This document shows positions 1 through 8,706 of a stretch of 64,000 nt of DNA, one piece after another (positions within the stretch are counted from its first letter, which is position 1; every line of letters starts with the position of its first letter). The stretch is from Tianweitania sediminis (GTDB lineage Bacteria > Pseudomonadota > Alphaproteobacteria > Rhizobiales > Rhizobiaceae): positions 248,001 through 312,000 of the forward strand of contig NZ_JAGIYY010000001.1 of the NCBI RefSeq assembly GCF_017813335.1, given 5' to 3'. A model generated the notes under the pieces. That model did no database searches and had not been told where the DNA came from. It was given only the letters and a program-made list of their open reading frames with translations. The position numbers were made by a program, and so were the translations under genes.

Positions 1-557
1 GCGGGCGGCTCCGCACCGAGTGGATCACCGCTGTTCAGCACATCGATAAGCGCGTTCATGTCCTCGCCAAGAGCTGCAAGAATGGCCGCATGCAGGCACA
101 GCGTCAGCGTGATGCTGCGGGTTGCCGCGAAAGCCTGCTCCCGCCCGCCTACCCCGATCAGGCAGGGAACCGCGCGTCCAAGCGTGGAGTCCGTGTTGAG
201 GGTCAGCCCGAAATGGTCGGCGTGATCTGGCGTCCGGTCGAGATAGGCCGCCACCTCGCCCGAACCGCCGGATTGCGAAACCAGGATCGTTACCCGGTCG
301 CGCGGCGGCTGCGGCATACGCATGGCTTCCGACAGCACCTCCGCGGCTGCTTCGATGCCTGCCGCGCGGTAAGACGCCAGCACCATGCGGTTGGCCCAAT
401 GGGAGGCGCCCATTCCAAGAAGCGTCAGGCGACCGGTTTCGCGGATCCGCGACGCGATGGCTGGCGCCTGCTCATGCGCTTCGTGAAACGACTGAAGCGC
501 GTCGGTGTATTGCCGCGCCATCTCCCGGCGCAGCACCTCAAGTCCAGGCAAGCTCAT
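1..557 (-). CDS. SIS-domain sugar isomerase/deaminase-like protein (partial, runs off left edge)
   Basis: Reading leftward from an ATG at 557 gives 185 residues with no stop before the edge. The N-terminal third looks like a SIS (sugar isomerase) fold of the GlmS/AgaS type: a helical start, then GRLTLLGMGASHWANRM, and a second strand and loop ILVSQSGGSGEV, the phosphosugar-binding Ser loop. Such proteins isomerise or deaminate phosphorylated (amino)sugars in the cytoplasm. The start overlaps the stop of the MocA-type dehydrogenase by four bases (ATGA), so it is the last visible gene of the sugar transport operon and should act on the imported substrate. The C-terminal half lies outside the window, so the substrate and exact subfamily cannot be decided. 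Confidence 0.82.
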   Translation of the reverse strand, partial: MSLPGLEVLRREMARQYTDALQSFHEAHEQAPAIASRIRETGRLTLLGMGASHWANRMVLASYRAAGIEAAAEVLSEAMRMPQPPRDRVTILVSQSGGSGEVAAYLDRTPDHADHFGLTLNTDSTLGRAVPCLIGVGGREQAFAATRSITLTLCLHAAILAALGEDMNALIDVLNSGDPLGAEPP

Positions 558-1798
558 CGCTCTGCCGTCGAACGGGCGACCACGGGAACATAGTCTTCCA
601 ACTCAGGCGCCGGGAAGTGGACTGTCCGACCGGTTTCCGCCGAAAGGTAAAGCCCCATCAGCATTTCGACGACGCCCAGTCCGTCTTCGAAGGTTTCCAG
701 CGGTGTTTGTCCGGTACGGAAGCATTCCACCATATGCCGATTTTCGTCTGTGTAGCCGTAAACGCCGGCTTCGTCTTCCAGCACCGGCATCAGCCCCTGC
801 TCTGCATTCTGCTTCTCAACGAGGTCCTCGCCTTCCGAGCCGGTGACCTGGCGCGACATGAAGATCTTGAGCCCGGTGGACAGCGAGTTGAACTCCATGG
901 CGTATTCCGGCCCGAGCAACTCGAGCTGGATGCGCAAGCCGGCGCCGACATAGGCCCAGGAGGTGGAGGCTTCCACCATTAGCGCGTTGCCGTCCTCATC
1001 CTCGAAGGTTAGCGTGCCGCGCGCGAAATCCTCCGACGGACGATTGCGATAATCCACCCCGAAGCGCTCGCGCAGCTGGTCTGCGTAGTGCGGCCGGGTC
1101 CATTTCAGATTGGCAACCTGGCCGTTGGCCGTCTTGAGCTTGAGTGAAGAACGCGGAGCGCCGGGTGCGGTGAGGAGATGGCGGCCCACTTCAACCGAAT
1201 GGCACATCATGTCCGACAGAACGCCGCCACCCTGCTTGTCGCCCTGCCAGAACCAGGGCTCATGCGGGCCGGAGTGCTCTTCCGCCGCCCGTGCGAGGTA
1301 AGGTCGTCCGGTGGTTGATGCGGCACGCCGCCAAATGATCTCCTTACCGCGCAGAACGGGCGTGCAGAAAACCTGGTTTTCAAGATAGCCGTGGTTCAGC
1401 TTGGCCTCCTGCGCCAAACGCAGCATTTCGCGCGCTTCGCCCACGGTGCGGGCGAGCGGCTTTTCACAAGCCACCGCAAAGACCTTGGAGCGGCCGGCCG
1501 TAACTTCCTTGTGCAGCACCCGCATCACGTCGAGCCGCGTGTAGTTCGGCGAAAGGATCCAGATCGCGTCGACATCATCGGCCTGGAAAAGGGACTCGAG
1601 GCTTTCATGCGCGCGGCATTGTCCGAGGCCCAGTTGCTCAACCTTGGCGACAAGCCGGTTCCGGTTTTCAGCACTGCGGCTGTAAACACCGGTGACGTCG
1701 ATGTTGCGCACGCCCACCATTGCGGCGAGATGAAAATGCGCGATGAAACCGCTTCCAACGAAACCGACCCGCAGGCGAGGCTTGGGAAGATCGACCAT
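554..1798 (-). CDS. Gfo/Idh/MocA family NAD(P)-dependent oxidoreductase
   Basis: 414 residues. The Rossmann fold is at the N-terminus (residues about 8-130): RVGFVGSGFIAHFHLAAM is the dinucleotide loop, and the CEKPLART stretch near residue 112 is the family EKP motif holding the catalytic lysine. The C-terminal half is the usual alpha/beta substrate domain, including a GGGVLSDMMCHSVE segment. The length is normal for enzymes that oxidise sugars, inositols or related polyols. It sits three bases downstream of the LacI regulator gene and overlaps the SIS gene, so it is translated with the sugar transporter operon and probably oxidises the imported sugar. The exact substrate cannot be read from the sequence. 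Confidence 0.9.
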   Translation of the reverse strand: MVDLPKPRLRVGFVGSGFIAHFHLAAMVGVRNIDVTGVYSRSAENRNRLVAKVEQLGLGQCRAHESLESLFQADDVDAIWILSPNYTRLDVMRVLHKEVTAGRSKVFAVACEKPLARTVGEAREMLRLAQEAKLNHGYLENQVFCTPVLRGKEIIWRRAASTTGRPYLARAAEEHSGPHEPWFWQGDKQGGGVLSDMMCHSVEVGRHLLTAPGAPRSSLKLKTANGQVANLKWTRPHYADQLRERFGVDYRNRPSEDFARGTLTFEDEDGNALMVEASTSWAYVGAGLRIQLELLGPEYAMEFNSLSTGLKIFMSRQVTGSEGEDLVEKQNAEQGLMPVLEDEAGVYGYTDENRHMVECFRTGQTPLETFEDGLGVVEMLMGLYLSAETGRTVHFPAPELEDYVPVVARSTAER

Positions 1799-1801
1799 GA
1801 A

Positions 1802-2839
1802 TCATGCACTCCTGAGTTGGACTTGAGCGAGCGGCGCAGCCGTGCTGCCGCGCACCTGAAGGGTGGTCGGCAACACGAACGGCTCGCTGGGTGGCGCGCG
1901 CCCTGACAGGATGTCCAGGAGCACGCCCATGGCAGCCCGCCCCAGTTCGGTTCGGGGCTGGCTGACCGTGGTGAGCGGCGGCTGGAAAGCCTCGCTCAGG
2001 TAGAGATCGTCAAAGCCGACAACGGAAAGATCGCGCGGAACTTCAAGACCGGCGCGCCGTGCCGCGGCAATGGCGCCGAAGGCCATTTCGTCGTTGGCCG
2101 CAAAGATGGCGGTCGGCGGCTCCGGCAGGGCAAGCAGCTGGCAGCACAGGCCCTTGCCGGCGGCCAGCGAATAATCGCCGCGCAAGACGTAAGACGACGG
2201 CACGGGCAGCCCGGCACCTGTCATGGCTTCACGAAAGCCGCGTTCCCGGAGGGACGCCATGGGTTCGGGCACGGGACCGCTGATGTGGGCAATGCGCCGG
2301 TGCCCGAGCCCCACCAGATGCGCCACCGCATCGGCAGCAGCCGCCTTGTTGTCGATCTGGACATGCGGCAATCCGGACTGCTCCACCATCTCCAGCGCCA
2401 CCACGACCGGCAACTGCGCGAGAAGATCGCGGTGCATCTCGTCCTCCGGCAGGCTGCCGGTAATCAGGATCATGCCGTCGGCATGACCGTCGCGCAGCAT
2501 GTCGAAGTAGCGATCTTCGCCGCCCGGCTGGTTCTCCGTATTGCCCATCAGAACGGAGTAGCCGGCTTCACGCGCGCAGGCTTCGACGCCCTTGAGGACA
2601 TCAAGGTAGAAAGGGTTTCCAACATCGCGCACCACCATCAGCACCGCCTTGGAACGGCGGGTGCGCAGGTTGCGGGCGCTGACATTGGGGCGGTAGTTCA
2701 TCGCCCGAGCTTCGTCGCGAATGCGCGACAAAGTGGGTTCTGCGACGAGGCCGGTGTCGGACAAGGCGCGCGACACGGTGGCCGGCGAAACGCCAACCCG
2801 TCGTGCGATGTCGATGATCTTGACGCGGCCGGTGATCAT
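1802..2839 (-). CDS. LacI family transcriptional regulator of the sugar operon
   Basis: 345 residues. The N-terminal helix-turn-helix is classical ([20 protein letters not shown], residues about 8-27), followed by the hinge ([13 protein letters not shown]) and a periplasmic-binding-protein-like effector domain containing [12 protein letters not shown] and VSVVGFDDL. It binds DNA as a dimer and responds to a sugar ligand. The gene is 24 bases downstream of the second permease and three bases upstream of the dehydrogenase, so it is co-transcribed with the operon it probably represses. The perfect palindrome TGAAATCGATTTCA at 7496-7509, in front of the binding-protein gene, is the expected operator, which would make it autoregulatory. 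Confidence 0.93.
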   Translation of the reverse strand: MITGRVKIIDIARRVGVSPATVSRALSDTGLVAEPTLSRIRDEARAMNYRPNVSARNLRTRRSKAVLMVVRDVGNPFYLDVLKGVEACAREAGYSVLMGNTENQPGGEDRYFDMLRDGHADGMILITGSLPEDEMHRDLLAQLPVVVALEMVEQSGLPHVQIDNKAAAADAVAHLVGLGHRRIAHISGPVPEPMASLRERGFREAMTGAGLPVPSSYVLRGDYSLAAGKGLCCQLLALPEPPTAIFAANDEMAFGAIAAARRAGLEVPRDLSVVGFDDLYLSEAFQPPLTTVSQPRTELGRAAMGVLLDILSGRAPPSEPFVLPTTLQVRGSTAAPLAQVQLRSA

Positions 2840-2863
2840 CTTGGGATCAGCAAAGGGGCCAGG

Positions 2864-3853
2864 TCATGTCCGCAGCGCCTGGCCACGGCCGTAAAACAGC
2901 ATCAGCAGCAAAAGCGTGGCGCCAAACACCATTTGCCGGCCGGATTCATCGATGTTGACCGTGGTCAGGATGCCTTGCAGGACCGTCAACAGAATGGCGC
3001 CAGCCATCGTGCCGGTGTAGCCCCCCTTGCCGCCGGACAACGGCGTGCCGCCGAACACCACCGCAATAATGGACGGCAGCATGTATTGCTCGCCGACATT
3101 GGCGAAGGAGGAGCCGGTATAGCCAAGCAGGCAGATTCCGGCGATCGCGGCGAACATGCCGGACAACACGAAAAGCAGGATGCGCGTGGTTTTCACCGGC
3201 ATGCCCGCCATGAAAGCGGCCTGCTCGTTGGAGCCAATGGCATAGATGCGATAGCCGAGGATCGTGCGGCGCAGAAGAAATGCCATAAGCAGGCCGATCG
3301 CGATCCACAGCCAGATGATGCCCGGCAGCCCCAGGAACAGCGGCTGGGTGACGAAGCCGGACAGGCCGGGTGCTGCGCGGCCGGAAGGAATGCCGTTGCG
3401 GATCACCACAAGCAGGCCCTGCAGCACGCCCAGCATGCCGAGCGTCATCACCAGCGGCGGAATCCGCAACAGCGTCACGCCAATTCCGTTGATCAAGCCG
3501 ATCAGCGCGCCCGCGGCGAGGCAGCCGAGAACGGCAAGGAGGATGCCGGAATCCTGTCCGCTCATCAGGTTGCCGGCAATGATCGCGGCGAGCGAAACCA
3601 CGCCGCCGACGGACAAATCGATGCCTTCGCGTCCGCCGAGAATCACGAGGTTCTGGCCGGCGGCGACGATTCCCATCAGCGCGGCGACGATCAGCAAACG
3701 CAGGATCTGCTGCGCCGATGCGAACCCAGGCGAAAGATATTCGCCCAGCGCCAGAAGCAAAACGATCAGCAGAAGGGCCACCATCAGCGGCGCCTTGAGC
3801 GCGGCCATTGGGGAGAACCCCGCGTCCTTGCGCGTTCCTTCCACTGCACTCAT
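2864..3853 (-). CDS. Sugar ABC transporter permease (RbsC family), second copy
   Basis: 329 residues, very hydrophobic with about ten membrane spans, starting MSAVEGTRKDAGFSPMAALK. The family signature is visible around residue 90 (GREGIDLSVGGVVSLAAI) and in the cytoplasmic loop YRIYAIGSNEQAAFMAG, which contacts the ATPase. The ATG at 3853 was chosen over an upstream in-frame one at 3931 because it gives a four-base ATGA overlap with the previous permease stop and avoids a polar 26-residue extension lying inside that gene. It forms the inner-membrane channel together with the neighbouring permease, probably as a heterodimer energised by the ATPase encoded at 4839-6338. Confidence 0.9.
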   Translation of the reverse strand: MSAVEGTRKDAGFSPMAALKAPLMVALLLIVLLLALGEYLSPGFASAQQILRLLIVAALMGIVAAGQNLVILGGREGIDLSVGGVVSLAAIIAGNLMSGQDSGILLAVLGCLAAGALIGLINGIGVTLLRIPPLVMTLGMLGVLQGLLVVIRNGIPSGRAAPGLSGFVTQPLFLGLPGIIWLWIAIGLLMAFLLRRTILGYRIYAIGSNEQAAFMAGMPVKTTRILLFVLSGMFAAIAGICLLGYTGSSFANVGEQYMLPSIIAVVFGGTPLSGGKGGYTGTMAGAILLTVLQGILTTVNIDESGRQMVFGATLLLLMLFYGRGQALRT

Positions 3854-4842
3854 CGGCGCGCTCCCCGGCTGACCAGGATGCCCACCATCAGCGCCACGAG
3901 GATCGCCACGCCCTGAACGAGGTTTTGCCATTCCGACGGCGTGCCGACGAAAAAGACCAGCGAACCGATCAGGCCAATGATCAGCGCCCCGATCACCGAT
4001 CCCGTCACCGTGCCGAAGCCACCCGCCAAAGCCGTGCCTCCGAGAACCACGGCGGCGACCGAGTTCAGCGTCATCTTGCCGCCAACCAGCGGATCGCCGC
4101 TCGCCGTATCACCCGTGATGCAAAAGGCAGCCAACGCGGCAAAGAGACCGGCCAGCGCATAGCCGGTGATGCGGATGCGCGTCACCGGCAAGCCGCTTTG
4201 ATACGCCGCCTGCTGGTCGTCGCCCACCGCGAGCAGGCGCGTGGTCAGCTGCGTGCGGGCAAGCACCAGCAAAAGCACTGCAAGCAGCACCGCAGCGTAC
4301 ATCACGAAGGGAATATCAAGAATACGCCCGCCATAGGTGCGCCAAAAGGCGGTGGGTGCCGGTGTGCCGGCCACCGGCAGCACATAAAGCGCAAGTCCCG
4401 TAAAGAAGATGGATGTTGCGAAGGTCGCCACGATCGCCTGCAAGCGCAGCGCCGCCACGACAATGCCATTCACGATGCCGCAAGCGAGGCCAACAAGGAG
4501 GCCGAGGCCCAGCCCGAGCAGAACCGCACTCGTGCCGCCACCTAGTGCGTCCATGGCGGTGATGATCGACACGTTGACCAGCGAAACAATGGCACCGGCG
4601 GACAAGTCGATGTCGCCGGCATAGACAACATAGGTTTGCGCAACGGCAAGCAGCATCAGGGCAAGATAGGTTTTCACCAATCCCGTGATGCCGACCAGGC
4701 TGACGCTTCGTGGCTGGTACAAGCCGTTGAGCACCAGCAGAACCACCAGGATCAGCAGGGCCGGCAGGAAAGGAAAACGCTCGATTGCGCGCTTCAGTCC
4801 GTGCCCTGCAGTTTTCGGCGGTGCGATCGCGATGTCGCTCAT
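3850..4842 (-). CDS. Sugar ABC transporter permease (RbsC family), first copy
   Basis: 330 residues with a short cytoplasmic N-terminus and about ten predicted membrane spans. The GDIDLSAGAIVSLVNV segment is the conserved motif of carbohydrate-uptake-2 (CUT2) permeases. The ATG overlaps the end of the ATPase gene by four bases, and its own stop overlaps the start of the second permease in the same way, so ATPase and both permeases are translationally coupled. CUT2 systems import monosaccharides such as ribose, xylose, inositol or erythritol. Two different permeases in one operon imply a heterodimeric channel. Substrate unknown. Confidence 0.91.
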   Translation of the reverse strand: MSDIAIAPPKTAGHGLKRAIERFPFLPALLILVVLLVLNGLYQPRSVSLVGITGLVKTYLALMLLAVAQTYVVYAGDIDLSAGAIVSLVNVSIITAMDALGGGTSAVLLGLGLGLLVGLACGIVNGIVVAALRLQAIVATFATSIFFTGLALYVLPVAGTPAPTAFWRTYGGRILDIPFVMYAAVLLAVLLLVLARTQLTTRLLAVGDDQQAAYQSGLPVTRIRITGYALAGLFAALAAFCITGDTASGDPLVGGKMTLNSVAAVVLGGTALAGGFGTVTGSVIGALIIGLIGSLVFFVGTPSEWQNLVQGVAILVALMVGILVSRGARR

Positions 4843-6338
4843 GCTGCCTCGTAAGCGGCTTGATAAAGGTTGAAGGCGGTGCGGTCTGCGCCCGTCAGTT
4901 CGCGCGTTACCCCGCCGCCGTTGAACACGAGGATGCGATCCGCATTGCCGAGAAGCTCGGCGTCCTCGGAGGAATACAGCACGATCGCCATGCCTTCGGC
5001 AGCAAGCTTGCGGATAAGCTGGAACAGGTCCGTCTTTGCCGACAGATCGATGCCCTTAGTTGGATCGTCGAGCAAAAGCACGTCCGGCCGATCAATCAGC
5101 CAGCGGGCGATCACGATCTTCTGCTGGTTGCCACCCGACAAGGAGCTGATTGGATGTCCAAAGCCGGCAAACTTCGTGCGCAAGGCTTCAAGCGCTGGCT
5201 TTGCGCGGTCGCGGAGCGAGGATGGTGCGGCAAGAGCCAGGCGCTGCTTCAGGGCGTGGATCGGCGTGACATTTTCCAGGATCGGGCGGCCGGCAATGAC
5301 GCCGTCCCGCCTGCGGTCGCCCGAAACATATGCCACCCCGCGCTTGATCGTGGCGCGCGGGCTGTTTGCATCAAGCGGTTCGCCCTTGAGCGACACGCTG
5401 CCGGAGGATGGCGGCGAGGCACCAAATAGGGCGCGCAGAACGGCGGACTGGCCTTGGCCGTGCAAGCCGCCGAGGCCGAGGATTTCGCCGGCGGCAAGGT
5501 CGAAGCTGACGTTGTGAAAGCCGACGCCTGAAAGGTTGCCCACAGACAGCACGGTCTGCGCAGCCGCCTTGTTTGCCGCGGGCGCCCGTGCGGCCGTTTC
5601 CATTCCCGCGCTTTCGCCGCCCACCATCAAGCGGATCACCTCCGCGGCATCTGTTTCATCGATGCGCTTGGTGGCCACGGTTTCGCCGTCGCGGATCACG
5701 GTGACGCGGTCGCCCAGCGCAAAGATCTCGTCCATTCGATGCGAAATGAAGACGATCGATCGGCCTTCGGCTTTCAGGCGCCGCAGGATGTCGAAGAAGC
5801 GGTCGACCTGCGCCCGGTCGAGTGCGGATGTCGGTTCGTCGAAGATCAGGATCGGCGCTTCGGTGGACAGCGCCTTCATGATCTCCACCAGCTGGCGCTG
5901 GTCAGGCCGGAGCGCTTCCACCGTCGCACCGGCGGAAAAGCCTTCTCCCGTGACGCCATCGAACAGGGCGATGTAGCGGCTTGCGGTGGCAACCAGCTGC
6001 TTGCGGTCCACGAATACGCCGCCGGGAAGGTTGGACAGCAGGATGTTCTCCGCAACGGTGCGGTGCGCGGCGAGGCTGAGTTCCTGATAAAAGATGCCGA
6101 TGCCGTAGGTTTTTGCTTCCTGCGGGTCGTTGATGGTGACCGGCTTGCCGTCGAGGAGAAGTTCGCCGGAGTCCGGACGCACGCTGCCGGCAACGATCTT
6201 GCAAAGCGTGGACTTGCCAGAGCCATTGGAGCCGATCAGCACGTGTACTTCGCCTGCCTCGACCTCAAGATCGCCACGGCGCAGCGCCTTGGTGGCACCG
6301 TAGGTCTTGCTCACAGCCTTGGCGACAAGTCTGGCCAC
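4839..6338 (-). CDS. Sugar ABC transporter ATP-binding protein (RbsA/MglA type, duplicated ATPase)
   Basis: 499 residues containing two fused ATPase domains, as usual for CUT2 transporters. The first has a canonical Walker A (IGSNGSGKSTLC, near residue 35), a Walker B with LIFDEPTSALD and a switch His in FISHRMDEI. The second has a degenerate P-loop region (GLHGQGQSAVLRAL), the LSGGNQQKIVIARWL signature and Walker B LLLDDPTKGIDL. It powers uptake of the sugar delivered by the binding protein at 6427-7449. An 88-base gap holding a strong hairpin separates it from that gene, whereas the two permease genes downstream overlap tightly. Confidence 0.93.
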   Translation of the reverse strand: MARLVAKAVSKTYGATKALRRGDLEVEAGEVHVLIGSNGSGKSTLCKIVAGSVRPDSGELLLDGKPVTINDPQEAKTYGIGIFYQELSLAAHRTVAENILLSNLPGGVFVDRKQLVATASRYIALFDGVTGEGFSAGATVEALRPDQRQLVEIMKALSTEAPILIFDEPTSALDRAQVDRFFDILRRLKAEGRSIVFISHRMDEIFALGDRVTVIRDGETVATKRIDETDAAEVIRLMVGGESAGMETAARAPAANKAAAQTVLSVGNLSGVGFHNVSFDLAAGEILGLGGLHGQGQSAVLRALFGASPPSSGSVSLKGEPLDANSPRATIKRGVAYVSGDRRRDGVIAGRPILENVTPIHALKQRLALAAPSSLRDRAKPALEALRTKFAGFGHPISSLSGGNQQKIVIARWLIDRPDVLLLDDPTKGIDLSAKTDLFQLIRKLAAEGMAIVLYSSEDAELLGNADRILVFNGGGVTRELTGADRTAFNLYQAAYEAA

Positions 6339-6377
6339 GCGAAAGCCTTTCCAGCAGGAATTCAGGATGCGCGAAGG

Positions 6378-6405
6378 CTGGCCCGCTCCGGCTGGAGCGG
6401 ACCAG
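6378..6405 (-). other. Intergenic hairpin after the sugar-binding-protein gene
   Basis: Stem CCGCTCC/GGAGCGG (6383-6389 with 6394-6400) with a four-base loop, extended by CTGG/CCAG (6378-6381 with 6402-6405) across one mismatch. It starts 22 bases after the binding-protein stop and lacks a U-run. It is best explained as an mRNA-stabilising or partly terminating element that raises binding-protein output over transporter output. Two other ABC operons in this window carry a hairpin at the same distance from their binding-protein stop. Confidence 0.55.
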
Positions 6406-6426
6406 TTCGCCCGTCAGGTGGCGCTT

Positions 6427-7449
6427 TTACTTGAAGAGCGCCTCAGCTTCCTCGATGGAAAGCTGGTCGGTGTAGGAGTAGTAGCCCGGCTTGCCCTCAA
6501 CCTGCTTGGCCGCTTCAGCCAGGTTCGACGAGTCAATGAACGGGATGTCGAGATACATCGCGTTGCCGTACTGGCCAGCCGTTGCCGGCTCCTTCAGTTC
6601 CTTGTCCTGGAGCAGGAGAACCGCGACGTTGAGCGCCGAAGCCATCACGCCCGGAGGATTCACCGAAGCACCCGAGTTCAGCTTGTCCTTTGTCCAAAGA
6701 TCGATGAAGTCCTTGCGGATTTCGCCAGTGGCCGCGATCTGGTCGCTCTTGTTGGCGTCCATGATCGATTTCCAGGCGCCGGCAGCCATGCCGTCCTGAA
6801 CCCAAACGCCAGCAATGTCCGGATAGGTTGCGAGCAGGTTCTGCATGGCCTGCTGGCCCTGCGCCTGATCCCAGTTCGCATTTACCTCGTTGACGATCTT
6901 GATGTCCGGGTGCTTGGCGAAGACTTCCTTGTAGCCAGCCACGCGCATTTCGTTGGCCGGATGGCCCGCAACGCCGTTGATGGCAACAACATTGCCCTTG
7001 CCGTTCAGGGTCTTGGCGAGCCATTCGGCGCCAGCCGCACCCCAGGCCTTCTGGTCGATACCGACATACATCGCGTCGGGCGACGACACTTCCGCGTCGG
7101 TTGCGATCACCAGGATGCCAGCTTCCTTCGCCTGGGCGAAGACCGGATCAAAAGCGGTCGGGCTGTTCGGGTTGATGATGATGGCATCCACGCCTTCCGA
7201 AATGAAGTTGCGGACGTGAGCGATCTGGCCGGGAACGTCGACATTGGCGCTCTGCACCACGACTTCAACGTTGTGGCCCTTTTCCTTCCAGGCAGCCGCG
7301 GCAGCTTGCGCTTCCTCGATCATCTGGGTGCGCCATTCCGAGCCGACCCAGCCGTTGGACAAACCGATCTTGAAATCTTCGGCATGTGCGGCGGCCGAAA
7401 GGGCAACTGCGGCAACCGTGCCGAGCGCAAGCGAAACAAGCTTTTTCAT
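6427..7449 (-). CDS. Sugar ABC transporter periplasmic substrate-binding protein
   Basis: 340 residues. Residues 1-23 form a Sec signal peptide (MKKLVSLALG...) with cleavage likely after AAAHA. The mature part is a two-lobed type I periplasmic binding protein of the RbsB/peripla_BP_4 family: the segments EGVDAIIINPNSPTAF, ILVIATDAEV and GVAGHPANEMR fit its sugar cleft. It captures the sugar and delivers it to the CUT2 channel. First gene of the seven-gene operon running left to the window edge. The promoter region holds the perfect palindrome at 7496-7509, 47 bases upstream of the start codon, so the operon is probably under LacI-type repression. Cargo unknown. Confidence 0.92.
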   Translation of the reverse strand: MKKLVSLALGTVAAVALSAAAHAEDFKIGLSNGWVGSEWRTQMIEEAQAAAAAWKEKGHNVEVVVQSANVDVPGQIAHVRNFISEGVDAIIINPNSPTAFDPVFAQAKEAGILVIATDAEVSSPDAMYVGIDQKAWGAAGAEWLAKTLNGKGNVVAINGVAGHPANEMRVAGYKEVFAKHPDIKIVNEVNANWDQAQGQQAMQNLLATYPDIAGVWVQDGMAAGAWKSIMDANKSDQIAATGEIRKDFIDLWTKDKLNSGASVNPPGVMASALNVAVLLLQDKELKEPATAGQYGNAMYLDIPFIDSSNLAEAAKQVEGKPGYYSYTDQLSIEEAEALFK

Positions 7450-7495
7450 GCATTCCTCCCAATGAGCAAACTTCGATCGCCACGCTAAATCGACA

Positions 7496-7509
7496 TGAAA
7501 TCGATTTCA
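7496..7509. promoter_or_regulatory. Probable LacI-family operator
   Basis: TGAAATCGATTTCA is a perfect 14-bp palindrome with the central CG typical of LacI-family operators. It lies 47 bases upstream of the ATG of the sugar-binding protein, whose operon encodes a LacI regulator at 1802-2839. The position fits repression by blocking the promoter. The match is seen directly; the pairing with this regulator is inference. Confidence 0.65.
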
Positions 7510-7594
7510 ATAGGCATTTTGCTGGCCAAAAGCGCTGTTGAAGGGGATCGTTAATCCTCAGCGGCAAACACCGCCGCCTGTGAGGAAGCGCAGC

Positions 7595-8371
7595 ATGAAG
7601 ATCGCGACATTCAACATCAACAACGTCAACAAGCGGCTGGAGAACCTGTTGGTGTGGCTGGACGAAAGCCGGCCGGATGTCGTGTGTTTGCAGGAACTGA
7701 AGGCCGAGCAGAAGGCGTTCCCGCTGCGGGCGATTGAAAATGCCGGCTATGGCGCAGTTTGGAAGGGCCAGCGGTCCTGGAACGGTGTTGCGATCCTGGC
7801 GCGGGACGCCACACCCGTTCTCACCCGCGATCACCTGCCAGGAGACCGGGAAGACATGCAAAGCCGCTATATCGAGGCGGCCGTTCGGGGCGTGCTGATT
7901 GGGTCGATCTACGCTCCCAACGGTAATCCGCAGCCCGGCCCGAAGTTCGACTACAAGCTCGCCTGGCTGCAGCGGCTGCGGCGCCATGCAACAGCTCTTC
8001 GCAAAACGGGTGCGCCGGTTGTTCTTGCCGGCGATTTCAACGTCGCACCCACCGCACGCGACATTTATCCAACACGCTCGTGGGACGATGACGCGCTGGT
8101 TCAGCCGGAAAGCCGCGCGGCTTACAAACGCCTGCTTGGCCGCAGTTGGACGGATGCGTGGCGCAGCCTTTATCCGGACGAGCCGGGCTATACGTTCTGG
8201 AGCTACCTCAGGAACCGCTACGAACGCGATGCAGGCCTGCGGCTCGACCACCTGCTCGTCAGCCGCGACCTCGCTTCAAGGATCCGTGCAGCAGGCGTTG
8301 ATCGCGAGGTGCGCGGGCGCACGGAGGCGAGTGACCACGCACCCGCCTGGATCGAACTCGACCCTGCCTAG
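7595..8371 (+). CDS. xthA: Exodeoxyribonuclease III
   Basis: 258 residues, an apurinic/apyrimidinic endonuclease and 3'-exonuclease of the EEP superfamily acting in base excision repair. Motifs run MKIATFNINNVNKR (start), DVVCLQELKAEQ with the metal-binding Glu, GSIYAPNGN, LAGDFNVAP (catalytic Asp and Asn), and RLDHLLVS and SDHAPAWIEL near the end (catalytic Asp/His). The ATG at 7595 was preferred to an in-frame start 57 bases upstream because the family begins exactly at MKI. Its stop codon shares bases with the stop of the convergent fdsD gene (CTAG, 8368-8371), so no terminator separates them. Confidence 0.95.
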   Translation: MKIATFNINNVNKRLENLLVWLDESRPDVVCLQELKAEQKAFPLRAIENAGYGAVWKGQRSWNGVAILARDATPVLTRDHLPGDREDMQSRYIEAAVRGVLIGSIYAPNGNPQPGPKFDYKLAWLQRLRRHATALRKTGAPVVLAGDFNVAPTARDIYPTRSWDDDALVQPESRAAYKRLLGRSWTDAWRSLYPDEPGYTFWSYLRNRYERDAGLRLDHLLVSRDLASRIRAAGVDREVRGRTEASDHAPAWIELDPA

Positions 8372-8706
8372 CCGTTCCCGTGATGGGGAACGCTGAACTC
8401 CGACTTGGACTCGCCGGCAGCTTCGCCCTTGCCGCCCGGCGCACCGCGCGCTGCATCGTCACCGATGCCCACGCCGGCATCCGCATCTTCGCCGGGCCGC
8501 CGGATCAAGGCAGCCGCTTCGATCACCAAGGGCTTCAAACCATCGCCGCCGTTGTCCAGGTGCTCAAACAGCTTGCGCCGCATGCGCGGCTCCCAGAACT
8601 TGTTGATGTGCGTGGCGACGCCCAGCGGACCATCCGCAGGCGGCTGAGAGGCAAAGAATGTGGCGATCTGGTTCGCCATGTAGATCAGCTTCTGGTCGGT
8701 GTTCAT
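8368..8706 (-). CDS. fdsD: Formate dehydrogenase delta subunit
   Basis: 112 residues. The first 70 match the FdsD family: MNTDQKLIYMANQIATFFAS, then a THINKFWEPRMRRKL stretch, the hallmark of this small subunit. The tail (residues about 70-112) is low-complexity, rich in Gly, Ala and charged residues. FdsD is needed for assembly or stability of the cytoplasmic NAD-dependent Mo formate dehydrogenase. The start overlaps the fdhD stop by four bases. It is the last gene of the fds operon. Confidence 0.9.
   Translation of the reverse strand: MNTDQKLIYMANQIATFFASQPPADGPLGVATHINKFWEPRMRRKLFEHLDNGGDGLKPLVIEAAALIRRPGEDADAGVGIGDDAARGAPGGKGEAAGESKSEFSVPHHGNG

Noticed and set aside
2285-3916. 543-residue open frame on the plus strand
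   Set aside because: Antisense to the LacI gene and a permease; composition rich in His, Gln and Arg with no domain, typical of shadow frames.
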